A stretch of DNA of 64,000 bases, from positions 124,001 through 188,000 of the forward strand of contig JANWKT010000017.1 in the NCBI GenBank assembly GCA_025451235.1, given 5' to 3'. Made by a program: the position numbers and the translations under genes. The notes beneath the pieces were generated by a model, which was not told the origin of the DNA, made no database searches, and saw nothing but the letters and a program-made list of their open reading frames with translations. The stretch is from Flavobacteriales bacterium. GTDB lineage: Bacteria > Bacteroidota > Bacteroidia > CAIKAF01. This document shows positions 49,428-59,010 of this stretch, piece after piece (position 1 is the first letter of the stretch; the number at the start of each line of letters is the position of its first letter).

Positions 49428-51008
49428 ATGACATTATTCAAAGACTTGGGTTTGTCAGAGTCTACGTTGCAGGCATTGGAGGTTAAAGGATTTGTGAATC
49501 CTACTCCAATCCAAGAACAATCAATTCCTCTTTTACTAAAGGATGATGCAGATATCGTAGGTCAGGCGCAAACCGGAACAGGTAAAACAGCGGCTTTTGG
49601 TCTACCTCTCATCGAACTCCTTAAGGAAAAATCAGGTTACCCACAAGCATTAATTTTAGTCCCTACCCGTGAACTTGCTCAGCAGGTATCACAAGAAATT
49701 ATCTCTTTAAAAGGAGATAAAAAACTTTTCGTTGCCACCGTTTATGGTGGTACAAGCATTACTGCCCAGTTTAGAGACCTGAAAAAAGGTTGCGAGATTG
49801 TGGTAGGCACTCCTGGCCGTGTAATTGACCATATCAACAGAGGAACCCTTAAGTTGGACAGGATCTCTCATCTTATTCTGGATGAAGCGGATGAAATGTT
49901 GAACATGGGATTTATTGAAGATATTGAGTTGGTTATTTCGAAAATGCCGGAGAAAAGGCGCATGCTTTTGTTTTCAGCAACCATGCCAAGAGAGATCTTA
50001 GGAATTGCGAAAAGACATATGGGCAAGTACCATGAAATCCATATCGAACCCCAATTCTCTACAGCTGAATCGGTGGATCAATATTATCTGGAAGTATCAG
50101 ATCGTGATAAGAATGAAGCACTCTCAAGATTGATTGATATTGAAAGTGATTTTTATGGACTCATCTTTTGCATGACCAAGATCCAGACCGATGAGGTAGC
50201 ACAATGGCTCATCGAGCATGGTTATGCCGCCGAAGCCATGCATGGGGATGTTGCGCAGAACCAAAGAGAAAAAACCCTTGGACTTTTCAAGAAAAAAATA
50301 TTGAAAATATTAGTTGCAACTGATGTTGCGGCTCGTGGTATTGACGTAAAAGACCTTACCCACGTGATTAATTATTCTTTGCCACAGGATGCTGAAACAT
50401 ATGTACACCGGATTGGTCGTACAGGTCGTGCCGGTAAAACAGGGATTGCTATTTCGTTGGTATCACCAGGTGAAAACAGGAAGTTTGCACAGGTGAAAAG
50501 AATCGTTAAAAAGCAGATCCAAAAGCGGAAGCTGCCTGAGGTGAATGATATCGTGAGCACCCGTGTAAGACAATTACTGGTATCTGTGAACGATGTAATT
50601 CAAACCAACGGCATTGATCGTTATGAAGAGGTGGCAGGAGAATTAATGGCCGTAAACGAGCCAGAATTGATCATAGCGGCGTTGTTAAAATTGAACTATG
50701 AGAAGGAATTCGATGCCAGTTCTTATAAGCATATTAAAGAATCCTCTTCAGGAGGAGGTGGATTTAATAGCGATAAGCCCATTCGATTATTTATCGCAAA
50801 AGGTAAAATGGATGATTTTAGTCCACGCAGATTAGTTGATTTTATCGAACAGGAGACCGGGGTAAAGCAACGAATGATCAACAATGTAAAAGTAATGGAG
50901 AAATTCAGCTTTTTTACTGTGCCTTACGAACAATCGGAGCAGATCATTTCACATTTTAAAAAACATAATAAAGGGAAAAGATCCATTGTTGAAAGAGCAA
51001 AGGATTAA
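49428..51008 (+). CDS. DEAD/DEAH box ATP-dependent RNA helicase with DbpA-type RNA-binding C-terminus
   Basis: AQTGTGKTAAFGLPL, PTRELAQQV, LDEADEMLNMGF, FSATMP, HRIGRTGRAG; C-terminal IRLFIAKGKMDDFSPRRLVDFIEQETGV. Confidence 0.94.
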   Translation: MTLFKDLGLSESTLQALEVKGFVNPTPIQEQSIPLLLKDDADIVGQAQTGTGKTAAFGLPLIELLKEKSGYPQALILVPTRELAQQVSQEIISLKGDKKLFVATVYGGTSITAQFRDLKKGCEIVVGTPGRVIDHINRGTLKLDRISHLILDEADEMLNMGFIEDIELVISKMPEKRRMLLFSATMPREILGIAKRHMGKYHEIHIEPQFSTAESVDQYYLEVSDRDKNEALSRLIDIESDFYGLIFCMTKIQTDEVAQWLIEHGYAAEAMHGDVAQNQREKTLGLFKKKILKILVATDVAARGIDVKDLTHVINYSLPQDAETYVHRIGRTGRAGKTGIAISLVSPGENRKFAQVKRIVKKQIQKRKLPEVNDIVSTRVRQLLVSVNDVIQTNGIDRYEEVAGELMAVNEPELIIAALLKLNYEKEFDASSYKHIKESSSGGGGFNSDKPIRLFIAKGKMDDFSPRRLVDFIEQETGVKQRMINNVKVMEKFSFFTVPYEQSEQIISHFKKHNKGKRSIVERAKD

Positions 51009-51036
51009 TTTCTTTTTTATCATCGAATAAATACTG

Positions 51037-51066
51037 CGCCAGATTATTTAGTCTGGCGTTTTTATT
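51037..51066 (+). terminator. Intrinsic terminator after the DEAD-box helicase gene
   Basis: CGCCAGA-ttatttag-TCTGGCG followed by TTTTTATTTT. Confidence 0.85.
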
Positions 51067-51174
51067 TTCAAAACGAGACATTCATTCTCAAAAAAGAGAA
51101 AAAAAGGGTGACCACCGCACGACAGTCCTTTTTTGTATATATAGCTCATAATAAGCCGCTTATTGTCCATTTTT

Positions 51175-51205
51175 TTGACCATTTCCAGCCGTGGTACTAG
51201 GTTTG
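51175..51205 (+). promoter_or_regulatory. Promoter TTG-N20-TAGGTTTG
   Basis: TTG 51175-51177, TAGGTTTG 51198-51205, upstream of the 51264 gene. Confidence 0.65.
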
Positions 51206-51263
51206 CGCATGATTTGGAGAGAGTAAAAATGATTGTTGAATTAAAACGTCGGAGGGTAGAATT

Positions 51264-51950
51264 ATGAAACGTATAGGTATAAAGAAACTGTTGGTTACCG
51301 GATTGGCAATTTTCAGTTTGAATGCAGCTTTTGCAGCTGCAGGATTTGCAAGTGACCGAAAATCGGACGCATATTATAGTTTGAATACAGCTCGACATGA
51401 CTTTGCTGAAAAGTCAAGATGGGTGTCGGCAGAACCTTTTGAGGTTCCTGCGGGCAGTGCAATTATAGAAATGGGTGATGCTCCTGCGGTGGATGTGTAT
51501 GCCACCAATAAAAAGGGGATCTATAGATATGGGTCTGCGGTTATTATTGAAAAATACCAGGTAAAAGTGCTTCAGGATGAAATAAAAACCGGGATCAAGG
51601 AAAAGGATAAAAAAGCGGTAAAAAAGGCCCGGAGAAAACTGGCCAAAGCTAAGTTGGATCTTTTCCGTGACCAGGTGCATTTAATGGTTGACCGGGAGGC
51701 CTTGAAGCAAGACTATAAGCTGGTAATTGGTGACTATAGAAGAGAGTTAGCAACAGATAAAGCTGATCTTTGTAAAGCGAAAAGCAAACTTCGAAAAGAA
51801 ATAGCTTCAGGTAATGAGGCAGGAGTTTTACAAGCGTTAAATCAAGTTGCTATCAAGCAAAAAGAAATACAATCCGATAAACAAGCCATTGTGGGTGAAA
51901 AAGCCAAATTGAAAAAGGACATGGCTTTTACGGATAAATTAATGGAGTAG
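51264..51950 (+). CDS. Hypothetical secreted coiled-coil protein
   Basis: Signal peptide; Lys-rich helical C-terminus. Confidence 0.7.
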   Translation: MKRIGIKKLLVTGLAIFSLNAAFAAAGFASDRKSDAYYSLNTARHDFAEKSRWVSAEPFEVPAGSAIIEMGDAPAVDVYATNKKGIYRYGSAVIIEKYQVKVLQDEIKTGIKEKDKKAVKKARRKLAKAKLDLFRDQVHLMVDREALKQDYKLVIGDYRRELATDKADLCKAKSKLRKEIASGNEAGVLQALNQVAIKQKEIQSDKQAIVGEKAKLKKDMAFTDKLME

Positions 51951-51991
51951 GGCAATGATGAATAAAGCAGGTGCAAATTGACCCTAGAAAT

Positions 51992-52033
51992 AAAGTCCCG
52001 TTATTGTGTTCTCAACGGGACTTTGTTTTTTTC
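51992..52033 (+). terminator. Intrinsic terminator
   Basis: AAAGTCCCGTT...AACGGGACTTT perfect 11-bp stem followed by GTTTTTTTC. Confidence 0.9.
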
Positions 52034-52511
52034 AATATTTCACCTTATTCCCTTTTTCCTTCCAGGCTTTAAAAATCTTGAATGCCTCTTTCCTGTTATA
52101 CTGATAAATAGGAATTTTTCTTTCACCCATTGGGAGTTCCAGTTCTTTATAAATAAAATCATCATCGAATTCAAATGCTGCAGCATCCTGGCGGGTACAG
52201 CCATAATATACCTTTAATGGCCTGGCCCAGTAAATGGCACCTAAACACATGGGGCATGGTTCACAGGAGGTATAAATGATGCAATTATCCAACTGGAAAC
52301 AATTCAGTTGTTTACAGGCTTCCCTGATAGCTACTACCTCCGCATGTGCTGTAGGGTCGTTATCGGAGGTAACTCTGTTATTTCCTTTACCCACCACTTC
52401 TCCATCCTTTACAATTACACATCCAAAGGGACCACCCTCATTGTTATTCATCCCCTGCATGGCCAAATCAATGGCCATTTGCATAAATATTTCGTGTTGT
52501 TCTACATCCAT
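52032..52511 (-). CDS. Nucleoside deaminase (guanine/tRNA-adenosine deaminase-like)
   Basis: DPTAHAEVVAIREACKQL and YTSCEPCPMCLGAIYWA zinc motifs. Confidence 0.92.
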   Translation of the reverse strand: MDVEQHEIFMQMAIDLAMQGMNNNEGGPFGCVIVKDGEVVGKGNNRVTSDNDPTAHAEVVAIREACKQLNCFQLDNCIIYTSCEPCPMCLGAIYWARPLKVYYGCTRQDAAAFEFDDDFIYKELELPMGERKIPIYQYNRKEAFKIFKAWKEKGNKVKY

Positions 52512-52568
52512 GTATCAAAGATAAAGGGGATATACAAACTTAATAGAAATGGTAGAATAAAATGAAAA

Positions 52569-52716
52569 GGCATTTAGAAAACTCGGATATCGTGGCGGGC
52601 AAGAAATTTAAACACGATTTTACTGGAAGTAAATAGGATACGATATGAATAAAGATTTTATCCCCAGTGGTTAAATTTTGAAGTCCAACGAAGATAGGTG
52701 AGAATTTCTAAATGCC
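52569..52716 (+). ncRNA. Structured intergenic element, copy A (candidate RNA or mobile palindromic element)
   Basis: Terminal stem GGCATTTAGAAA/TTTCTAAATGCC; core GGCGGGC-N18-TTTA..TAAAT..GAAGTCCAACGA shared with 60281-60404. Confidence 0.65.
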
Positions 52717-52721
52717 GTAAG

Positions 52722-52778
52722 CATAAAAAAAGAACACCTGTAACCTTTTATTTTAAAATCCGGCACTGAGGTTACAGG
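52722..52778 (-). terminator. Intrinsic terminator of the 52805 gene
   Basis: AGGTTACAGG/CCTGTAACCT perfect 10-bp stem followed on the minus strand by a T7 tract. Confidence 0.75.
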
Positions 52779-52804
52779 CGTCTATAAAAATGTTCACTGT
52801 ACGA

Positions 52805-53233
52805 TTACAGTGGTAGCTCGTCATCGCTTTCGATAGTAGCGCTGGCGGGAGCAGTATTAAATATGTTTTCGGTATTTACTGAAGATGTATTGAAGATCCC
52901 TTCTGTATTTAATATACCGTTTTCTTTTGATTCATCTGCTTTGGATGTTTCCACTTTCTTTTTTGAATTACGTGGAGCTTTTACAGCCGTAGGAGCAGTT
53001 GAGTTTTTAATGGTATTGGTATTTAACAAACCAATTAATTCCAATTTATTTTCTCTTAAGAACATTCCAAGATTAATTGCCTTCATGATATCCTCTACAC
53101 TAAACTCCAGTTCCCATTCTTCAGGCATGTCTCTTGGGGTCATTCTGGTTTCAATTCTATTATCCAAACAATAGTCAACTACTACTTGGATATTTTTTCT
53201 TTTAACGATAACACTGGGACTTTGGCTAAGCAT
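52805..53233 (-). CDS. Hypothetical protein with ordered N-terminus and low-complexity C-terminus
   Basis: MLSQSPSVIVKRKNIQVVVDYCLDNRIETRMTPRDMPEEWELEFSVEDIMKAINLGMFLRENKLELIGL. Confidence 0.65.
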   Translation of the reverse strand: MLSQSPSVIVKRKNIQVVVDYCLDNRIETRMTPRDMPEEWELEFSVEDIMKAINLGMFLRENKLELIGLLNTNTIKNSTAPTAVKAPRNSKKKVETSKADESKENGILNTEGIFNTSSVNTENIFNTAPASATIESDDELPL

Positions 53234-53398
53234 TGATTCTGTTCTCCTTTCTTTCTGGTTGTAAAAATATAAAATCTTGGTGTAAAAATAAAGAGTTTCT
53301 GTAAAACTTGTATTAAATCCGCTTGAAAAATTTATTAACAACTACTAACAGTAAAGGTTAACATAAATTTAATTTAGATCAACCTAAATCACAAATAT

Positions 53399-53833
53399 CT
53401 AGTTTTCAATAATTAATATCTTAATTATTTTATCTCCTTGTTTGATTTGGTCGACAATGTCCACATTTTCAATCACCTTTCCGTAGCAGGTATGGTTCCG
53501 GTCCAAATGTTGGGTATTCCTGCGGTTATGGCAGATAAAGAACTGAGAGCCTCCGGTATCCCTTCCGGCATGTGCCATAGAAAGAACCCCCCGGTCATGG
53601 TACTGATTGTCTCCGTTTAACTCACATTTGATGGTATAACCCGGTCCACCGCTACCTGTTCCCAGCGGACACCCCCCCTGCACCACAAAATCAGGGATCA
53701 CTCTGTGAAAGGTAAGTCCATTATAATAACCTTCTTTGGCCAGCTTCACAAAATTGGCCACTGTATTAGGAGCATCCTTCTCATAAAACTCAATCTTCAT
53801 TACTCCATAATCTGTATGTAACTCGGCATGCAT
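53399..53833 (-). CDS. Cyclophilin-type peptidylprolyl isomerase
   Basis: [64 protein letters not shown]. Confidence 0.95.
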   Translation of the reverse strand: MHAELHTDYGVMKIEFYEKDAPNTVANFVKLAKEGYYNGLTFHRVIPDFVVQGGCPLGTGSGGPGYTIKCELNGDNQYHDRGVLSMAHAGRDTGGSQFFICHNRRNTQHLDRNHTCYGKVIENVDIVDQIKQGDKIIKILIIEN

Positions 53834-53841
53834 ATTTTTAG

Positions 53842-53849
53842 TAATTTTG
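53842..53849 (+). promoter_or_regulatory. -7 element TAATTTTG
   Basis: Upstream of the ATG at 53871. Confidence 0.45.
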
Positions 53850-53870
53850 AATTATTAAGGCGGCAAAACT

Positions 53871-54389
53871 ATGCTAAAATTTATCTATCTCATAGGCTTT
53901 TTTCTTATTTATTTATCTGCCTCTTCTCAGAAGGCGTATTACTTTATAGATGAGGAGGCTAAACTGAATGCCTACAACTATTTCTATGTTGAGAACAATC
54001 CCCTGGATGCCCATGATATTACCAACCCTCATTTGAATAAGAAGGAATTGAATGATACTGAAATTAAATATTTTATTCTTTATAATGAGGTAAGCCTAAA
54101 AAATTTAACAATATTAGATGGTGCAGCAGAGGAAAGATGCTTTATTATATATATGTACGAGGGGTCGGCTTTTGATGAAAAAATACCCGCACCTTCTTCC
54201 TATAAAAAGAAAAAGATCAAGGGCAATCAGTTCATTATTGATATTACCAGTGGATCCACCAAATTACTGGTCTTCCGAGGTTGGATCGACCTAAGCAAGA
54301 TAAAGACCACTGATACCTATCGCCTTTATCAAAGAGCCATTTGTCTTATTCTTTCCAATTTCAAAATTGATCCAATTATATCAGAATAA
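53871..54389 (+). CDS. Hypothetical secreted protein
   Basis: Signal peptide; 172 aa intact ORF. Confidence 0.7.
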   Translation: MLKFIYLIGFFLIYLSASSQKAYYFIDEEAKLNAYNYFYVENNPLDAHDITNPHLNKKELNDTEIKYFILYNEVSLKNLTILDGAAEERCFIIYMYEGSAFDEKIPAPSSYKKKKIKGNQFIIDITSGSTKLLVFRGWIDLSKIKTTDTYRLYQRAICLILSNFKIDPIISE

Positions 54390-54432
54390 TTGGCATTTTA
54401 CTTGCAGGTACCTAAGTGTATTGAATACCCAT

Positions 54433-54450
54433 TTATAGGTAAACCTATAA
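54433..54450. promoter_or_regulatory. Perfect 18-bp palindrome TTATAGGT-AA-ACCTATAA in the VWA gene promoter
   Basis: 8+2+8 dyad, 9 bp upstream of the -7 box TACTTTTG at 54460-54467. Confidence 0.65.
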
Positions 54451-54495
54451 TATTTCAACTACTTTTGCGGTTAATTACATACCAAACATCTTTTC

Positions 54496-55845
54496 ATGCG
54501 TAAATGCTGGGCTTTTTTTATCCTGTTATTGACTTGCCAAAACCTTTACCAGCAAGGTTTTAGAGGACTTTATATTTCCGAAACTACCTATAATTTCGGT
54601 ACCGTAAAAGTTTGGGATAATCCCCCAGCGATCTTCACCTTCGAAAATACCTCTTTTGATCCCATGTATATCCTTGCACCCAAAATGGGTAGGAATGTAA
54701 TTGTAGAGTATCCCAGGAACCGAATTGAGTCAGGGGAAAAAGGGGAGATCAGGGTTTATTATTATACCGAGAAAACCGGAAGTTTTGCCGAAGAAATTAT
54801 ACTGTATAACAGCACCACTGATGAACCGATTAAATTAAACGTAAAAGGACAGATCAAGGCAATGGCCGACAATGCCCTTACCCAATGTCCGGATTTCGAT
54901 GAAAATGGCAAGATAAAACCCCGTGAATTTATATTGGAAGGTATTGTGGTGGATAAAATCACCAAAGAACCTATTTCGCATGCTGTGGTGAAATTTGCGG
55001 GTATAGAAAGCATTTATACAAACGGAAGAGGGGAGTTTAAACAAAAAATACCCGTTGGTTTATATATTTCATTGGCGAAAGCGGATGGATATAGGGACCT
55101 GAATTTAATGGTAGGTGTTAGGAATGATATGGAAAGAGTGGTGTACGAATTGTTGCCCCTTGAAGTACAACCATTGGAAGTGGATACGATCCCAGCATTG
55201 GTGGTCGATACCATAAAGAAAGATACCCAAACGGTTGTTGTTGTTGACACCATACCAGAAGAGAATCCCAGCTTTAGTACAAAGGAATATAAAGCGAATA
55301 ACATTGTTTTTTTAATTGATGTTTCAGGATCCATGAAACAGAATGCGAAAATAGATTCTTTGAAAATGGCCATGCTATATATGGCAGAGGAATTGAGAAG
55401 TGTTGACAGGATCTCTGTGATTACCTTTGCCACCAGTACCAAGGATGTATTGACCAATGTTCCGGGAGATCAAAAGGACATTCTCATGCCAACCATTAAC
55501 GGACTCGAAGCCAAAGGAACAACCAATGGAGTATTGGGGTTGGAAAATGCTTTTGCAGAGGCTATTGATCAATTTATTGAAGGAGGTAATAACCAGGTGA
55601 TCGTGGTTACGGATGGGATCTTCAATGGGACCAATTCTGATCCTGGCAAAGTACGTGATCTCATTAAGGCGTATAGCGACCGGGGGATTATTCTTTCGGT
55701 GGTAGGATTTGGTAAAGACCAGCAAGCCATCTTACAAATGACCAAAATGGCCGAAATGGGTAAAGGAAGTTTTATCCAGTTCGAAAACGGGCAATCGGCC
55801 CGACCTAAGCTGATCGAAGAAATCAAGAGCCGTTCACGTAAATAG
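54496..55845 (+). CDS. DUF1573-like + carboxypeptidase-regulatory-like + von Willebrand factor type A protein
   Basis: N-terminal YNFGTVKVWDNPPAIFTFENTS; EGIVVDKITKEPISHAVVKF; VWA MIDAS NNIVFLIDVSGSMKQNAKI with T and D blocks. Confidence 0.88.
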   Translation: MRKCWAFFILLLTCQNLYQQGFRGLYISETTYNFGTVKVWDNPPAIFTFENTSFDPMYILAPKMGRNVIVEYPRNRIESGEKGEIRVYYYTEKTGSFAEEIILYNSTTDEPIKLNVKGQIKAMADNALTQCPDFDENGKIKPREFILEGIVVDKITKEPISHAVVKFAGIESIYTNGRGEFKQKIPVGLYISLAKADGYRDLNLMVGVRNDMERVVYELLPLEVQPLEVDTIPALVVDTIKKDTQTVVVVDTIPEENPSFSTKEYKANNIVFLIDVSGSMKQNAKIDSLKMAMLYMAEELRSVDRISVITFATSTKDVLTNVPGDQKDILMPTINGLEAKGTTNGVLGLENAFAEAIDQFIEGGNNQVIVVTDGIFNGTNSDPGKVRDLIKAYSDRGIILSVVGFGKDQQAILQMTKMAEMGKGSFIQFENGQSARPKLIEEIKSRSRK

Positions 55846-55846
55846 C

Positions 55847-55877
55847 TCAAAGCTCAAGATCCAACCTTGAACTTTGA
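55847..55877. repeat. Hairpin TCAAAGCTCAAG / CTTGAACTTTGA between the VWA gene and efp
   Basis: 11/12 complementary arms with 7-nt loop; arms made of repeated CTCAA(A) words. Confidence 0.55.
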
Positions 55878-55889
55878 ACCATCAAGCGG

Positions 55890-55919
55890 TTGAACATCTA
55901 ATTAAATCCCCTATTTTTG
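55890..55919 (+). promoter_or_regulatory. Promoter TTG-N19-TATTTTTG of efp
   Basis: TTG 55890-55892, TATTTTTG 55912-55919. Confidence 0.65.
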
Positions 55920-55935
55920 CCGAAAATCATTCAAT

Positions 55936-56496
55936 ATGGCAAAGGCATCTGATCTTTCTAACGGTTCATACATTAAGTACAATAACGAACTTTGCATAAT
56001 AACAGAGGTGATACATAGAACACCGGGGAACTTACGTGCTTTTTATCAGGCAACCATGCGCAACTTAAAAAGCGGGAAGCAAATGGAAAACCGTTTCCGA
56101 CCTGATGAAGAGGTAGAAATTGTGAGGGTAGAAGATCATGACCTCCAATATTTATATCCCGAAGGAGAATTTCTGGTATGTATGAATACCACCAATTATG
56201 AGCAATATCACGTGGCCTCCCATTTATTTGGAAATGGGACCAAATTCCTAAAAGAAGGAAGTATGATCATTGTTTCTTTTGAAGGCGAAAATCCCATCAA
56301 CGTAACCCTGCCTAAATCAGTGGATCTTGAAGTGACCTATACTGAGCCTGGCATGAAAGGTGATACTGCCACCAGGACCTTAAAACCGGCCACAGTGGAA
56401 ACCGGAGCTACGGTTTCTGTTCCTCTGTTCATCGATCAGGGTGAATTGATCAAGGTAAATCCTGAAACGGGAGAATACCTGGCAAGGGTAAAATAG
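55936..56496 (+). CDS. efp: Elongation factor P
   Basis: NELCIITEVIHRTPGNLRAFYQATMRNLKSGKQMENRFRPDEEVE; KGDTATRTLKPATVETGATVSVPLFIDQGELIKVNPETGEYLARVK. Confidence 0.96.
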   Translation: MAKASDLSNGSYIKYNNELCIITEVIHRTPGNLRAFYQATMRNLKSGKQMENRFRPDEEVEIVRVEDHDLQYLYPEGEFLVCMNTTNYEQYHVASHLFGNGTKFLKEGSMIIVSFEGENPINVTLPKSVDLEVTYTEPGMKGDTATRTLKPATVETGATVSVPLFIDQGELIKVNPETGEYLARVK

Positions 56497-56537
56497 AAAA
56501 TATATCAATTCATCCATCCTTTCGTTTTATATTTACT

Positions 56538-57422
56538 GTGATGATAAATATGAAACGAGCCTTATCTATTTTATTATTGGGATTACTTACACTTTGGGGG
56601 TATGGCCAGAAGGATTTTCCTATTATTCAAAGAAGGAATGGCAAGGCAGGTTGCTTAGATAAGAAGGGAAATGTTGTAATTCCATTTGAATATTATAGTC
56701 TAGAAGCTTCTGAAGCGGGGATGTTCCGTGCCAGAAAAGGAGATGGACATGGGCTGGTTGATTTTTCCGGAAATGTGGTGATTCCTCTCGAGTATAATGG
56801 CATTTGGTTTTATAGTGAGGGCCGAATAGCCGCTCAACAATATATGGTGGGCAATGGGTTCATAGATATCCATAATAATAAGGTGATTCCATTTATTTAT
56901 TCTGACGTATCAGAGGGTTTTCATGAAGGACTGGCGGCAGTGAGCATTCGACAGAAACATGAGGAATGGTATGGATACATAGACACTTCAGGCAGGACCA
57001 TTATTCCATTTATTTATGCCGAGGCGTTCAGTTTCCAGCATGGAATGGCGTTGGTAAGGGATTCAACCAATCATTATGGTTTCATTGATAAACTTGGGAA
57101 GGTGGTAATCCCATTTGATTTTGACGAGATACAATTGCCGGACCGGTCTGAAATGTTTGATGATTCTTTATTAACTCTCGAGGAAATGTATATAGAGCGA
57201 TGGGAATTTCCGGAAGGACTGCTTGCCGTTAAAAAACATAACCGCTGGGGCTATATTGATAGTACCGGAAAAGTAGTGATTGATTTTATTTATTTCGGAG
57301 CTACAAATTTTAGGAATGGGATGGCAGAAGTAAGTCTGGTTGGAAGTGAAGCCGGTCCTCGTCTGCCTTTTTTCATTAATAGACAAGGGAAATGCATAAT
57401 AGATTGCGGGAATTCGAAATAG
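56538..57422 (+). CDS. WG repeat-containing protein
   Basis: Repeated WGYIDSTGKVVI / YGFIDKLGKVVIPFDFDE units after a signal peptide. Confidence 0.9.
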   Translation: MMINMKRALSILLLGLLTLWGYGQKDFPIIQRRNGKAGCLDKKGNVVIPFEYYSLEASEAGMFRARKGDGHGLVDFSGNVVIPLEYNGIWFYSEGRIAAQQYMVGNGFIDIHNNKVIPFIYSDVSEGFHEGLAAVSIRQKHEEWYGYIDTSGRTIIPFIYAEAFSFQHGMALVRDSTNHYGFIDKLGKVVIPFDFDEIQLPDRSEMFDDSLLTLEEMYIERWEFPEGLLAVKKHNRWGYIDSTGKVVIDFIYFGATNFRNGMAEVSLVGSEAGPRLPFFINRQGKCIIDCGNSK

Positions 57423-57657
57423 CACACTTGTATTTACCTTCCTAAAACATGGATGTATATTTCCATCTTCCTGTTTTTTCTGCAGCTCGGGGAATCGGTA
57501 GCCATTGCTGCGCAAGGATTTACAAGCCTTGGCAAGCACTGCGGTGAGAGCCATTGGTAAGCCTACTAAAAAATATAAATACATTTTTCGGGATAAATTA
57601 TATACGGAGGTTTTTAGCCATCCTGCGTATATTCGTAACAGACAAATACAAATACGT

Positions 57658-58944
57658 ATGAAAAGGATTTACTCAAGTTTAGCACTGGTACTATTAAGTA
57701 CATTACCTGTTGTAGCACAAGCACCCCTGAACTGGACGCTGGTGAATACAGGAACCAATAAAAATATCAGGGATATCTCTTTTATGAATAAGGATACTGG
57801 AATTATTGCCGGTGATGACGGACTTTTAAAAATGACGACCAATGGTGGAGCATCCTGGACGGATATGACCCTTCCGTCAACCGGACAAGGTACTGGGAAC
57901 AACAACAATATTAAAGTAGCGCAATTCTTCGACTATGCGGGTAGTATTGGGGGTGTGCTTTTCTTTGATAAGTTTACCGCGGTCAACAGAACATACGACC
58001 TAACAGGTGGTTGGATGGAGGAATGTGGCGGCGGGGTATTTTCGCCAGCCGGTGATTCCATTTGTTCTATTAATAATTTTCATCATAACCAATCGTTTTC
58101 CGAATATGTGGCTGGTGGGACGTGTTTGGGAGGTGGAGGTATAGTTGGGTACTTCGGGGGCTTTTGTTTTAGTTTTGATTCATTGCGCAGCGATGTTTCG
58201 TTTACCGGCTGGAATGACATTACTGCCAACCAGGATGTGATTGTTACTGTAGGTGCCAATGGCTTTTTTGCCAATGCCACCGTGCCCTGGGCATTTACAC
58301 TTCATCAATCAGGGACCGGTTATAATTATTTATCTGTCGACTGGAGTGACACCTCTACCATTTATGCAGCCAATGATTCAGGGGGGTGGTTACTTGAAAA
58401 ATCTACGGATGGCGGAAATACCTTTGTAGTGGATAGCACCATTGGCCCTAACTTTTATTATCCTATTGTGGCTGAAATGGATTTTACCGAAGATGATTGG
58501 GGTGTGATGGCTTGTGCCAGCAATTTGTATAATGGAGTGATCATTACCAAAAGAGGGAGCCAAATTGATTTTTTCAATACAGACTCTTTATTGACCTCCG
58601 CCTTTGTATTGGATTCTACGCTGGCTTTTGCGGGGGGATTGGATGGGAAGTTATATAAACTTGAACAATCCGGAGGAATGGGAATTACACCTGTCGTTGA
58701 AAATATCGATTTTTCTATTTTCCCGAATCCTCAATATGCAGAGAATGACTTATTAAATTTATTCGTGGAAGAAGAAGTGAAAGAGATCATCATTTATGAC
58801 ATCACCGGAAAAGTCTTGATGGATCAATTCATCAATCGCCAAGGGAGCATAAGTATAAATACGGGAATAAGGACAGCTGGAACTTATATAGTGAGAGTTG
58901 TTACCAACAAGGGAGTAGGGACAAGAAAGTATGTGGTGAATTAA
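57658..58944 (+). CDS. YCF48/BNR-like beta-propeller protein with T9SS sorting domain
   Basis: DISFMNKDTGIIAGDDGLLKMTTNGGASWTDM; C-terminal IFPNPQYAENDLLNLF...RKYVVN; start set at MKRIYSSLALVLL. Confidence 0.82.
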   Translation: MKRIYSSLALVLLSTLPVVAQAPLNWTLVNTGTNKNIRDISFMNKDTGIIAGDDGLLKMTTNGGASWTDMTLPSTGQGTGNNNNIKVAQFFDYAGSIGGVLFFDKFTAVNRTYDLTGGWMEECGGGVFSPAGDSICSINNFHHNQSFSEYVAGGTCLGGGGIVGYFGGFCFSFDSLRSDVSFTGWNDITANQDVIVTVGANGFFANATVPWAFTLHQSGTGYNYLSVDWSDTSTIYAANDSGGWLLEKSTDGGNTFVVDSTIGPNFYYPIVAEMDFTEDDWGVMACASNLYNGVIITKRGSQIDFFNTDSLLTSAFVLDSTLAFAGGLDGKLYKLEQSGGMGITPVVENIDFSIFPNPQYAENDLLNLFVEEEVKEIIIYDITGKVLMDQFINRQGSISINTGIRTAGTYIVRVVTNKGVGTRKYVVN

Positions 58945-59004
58945 GAAAGACCGAAGACCGAAGCCGGAAGACCGAAATGTTACCGCATTTTTCTTCTAGC
59001 TTCC
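58945..59004. terminator. Convergent imperfect hairpin, possible bidirectional terminator
   Basis: AAGACCGAAGCCGGAAGACCGAAATG pairs imperfectly with CATTTTTCTTCTAGCTTCCGTCTTTTTAC; T-tract on the plus side. Confidence 0.55.
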
Positions 59005-59010
59005 GTCTTT

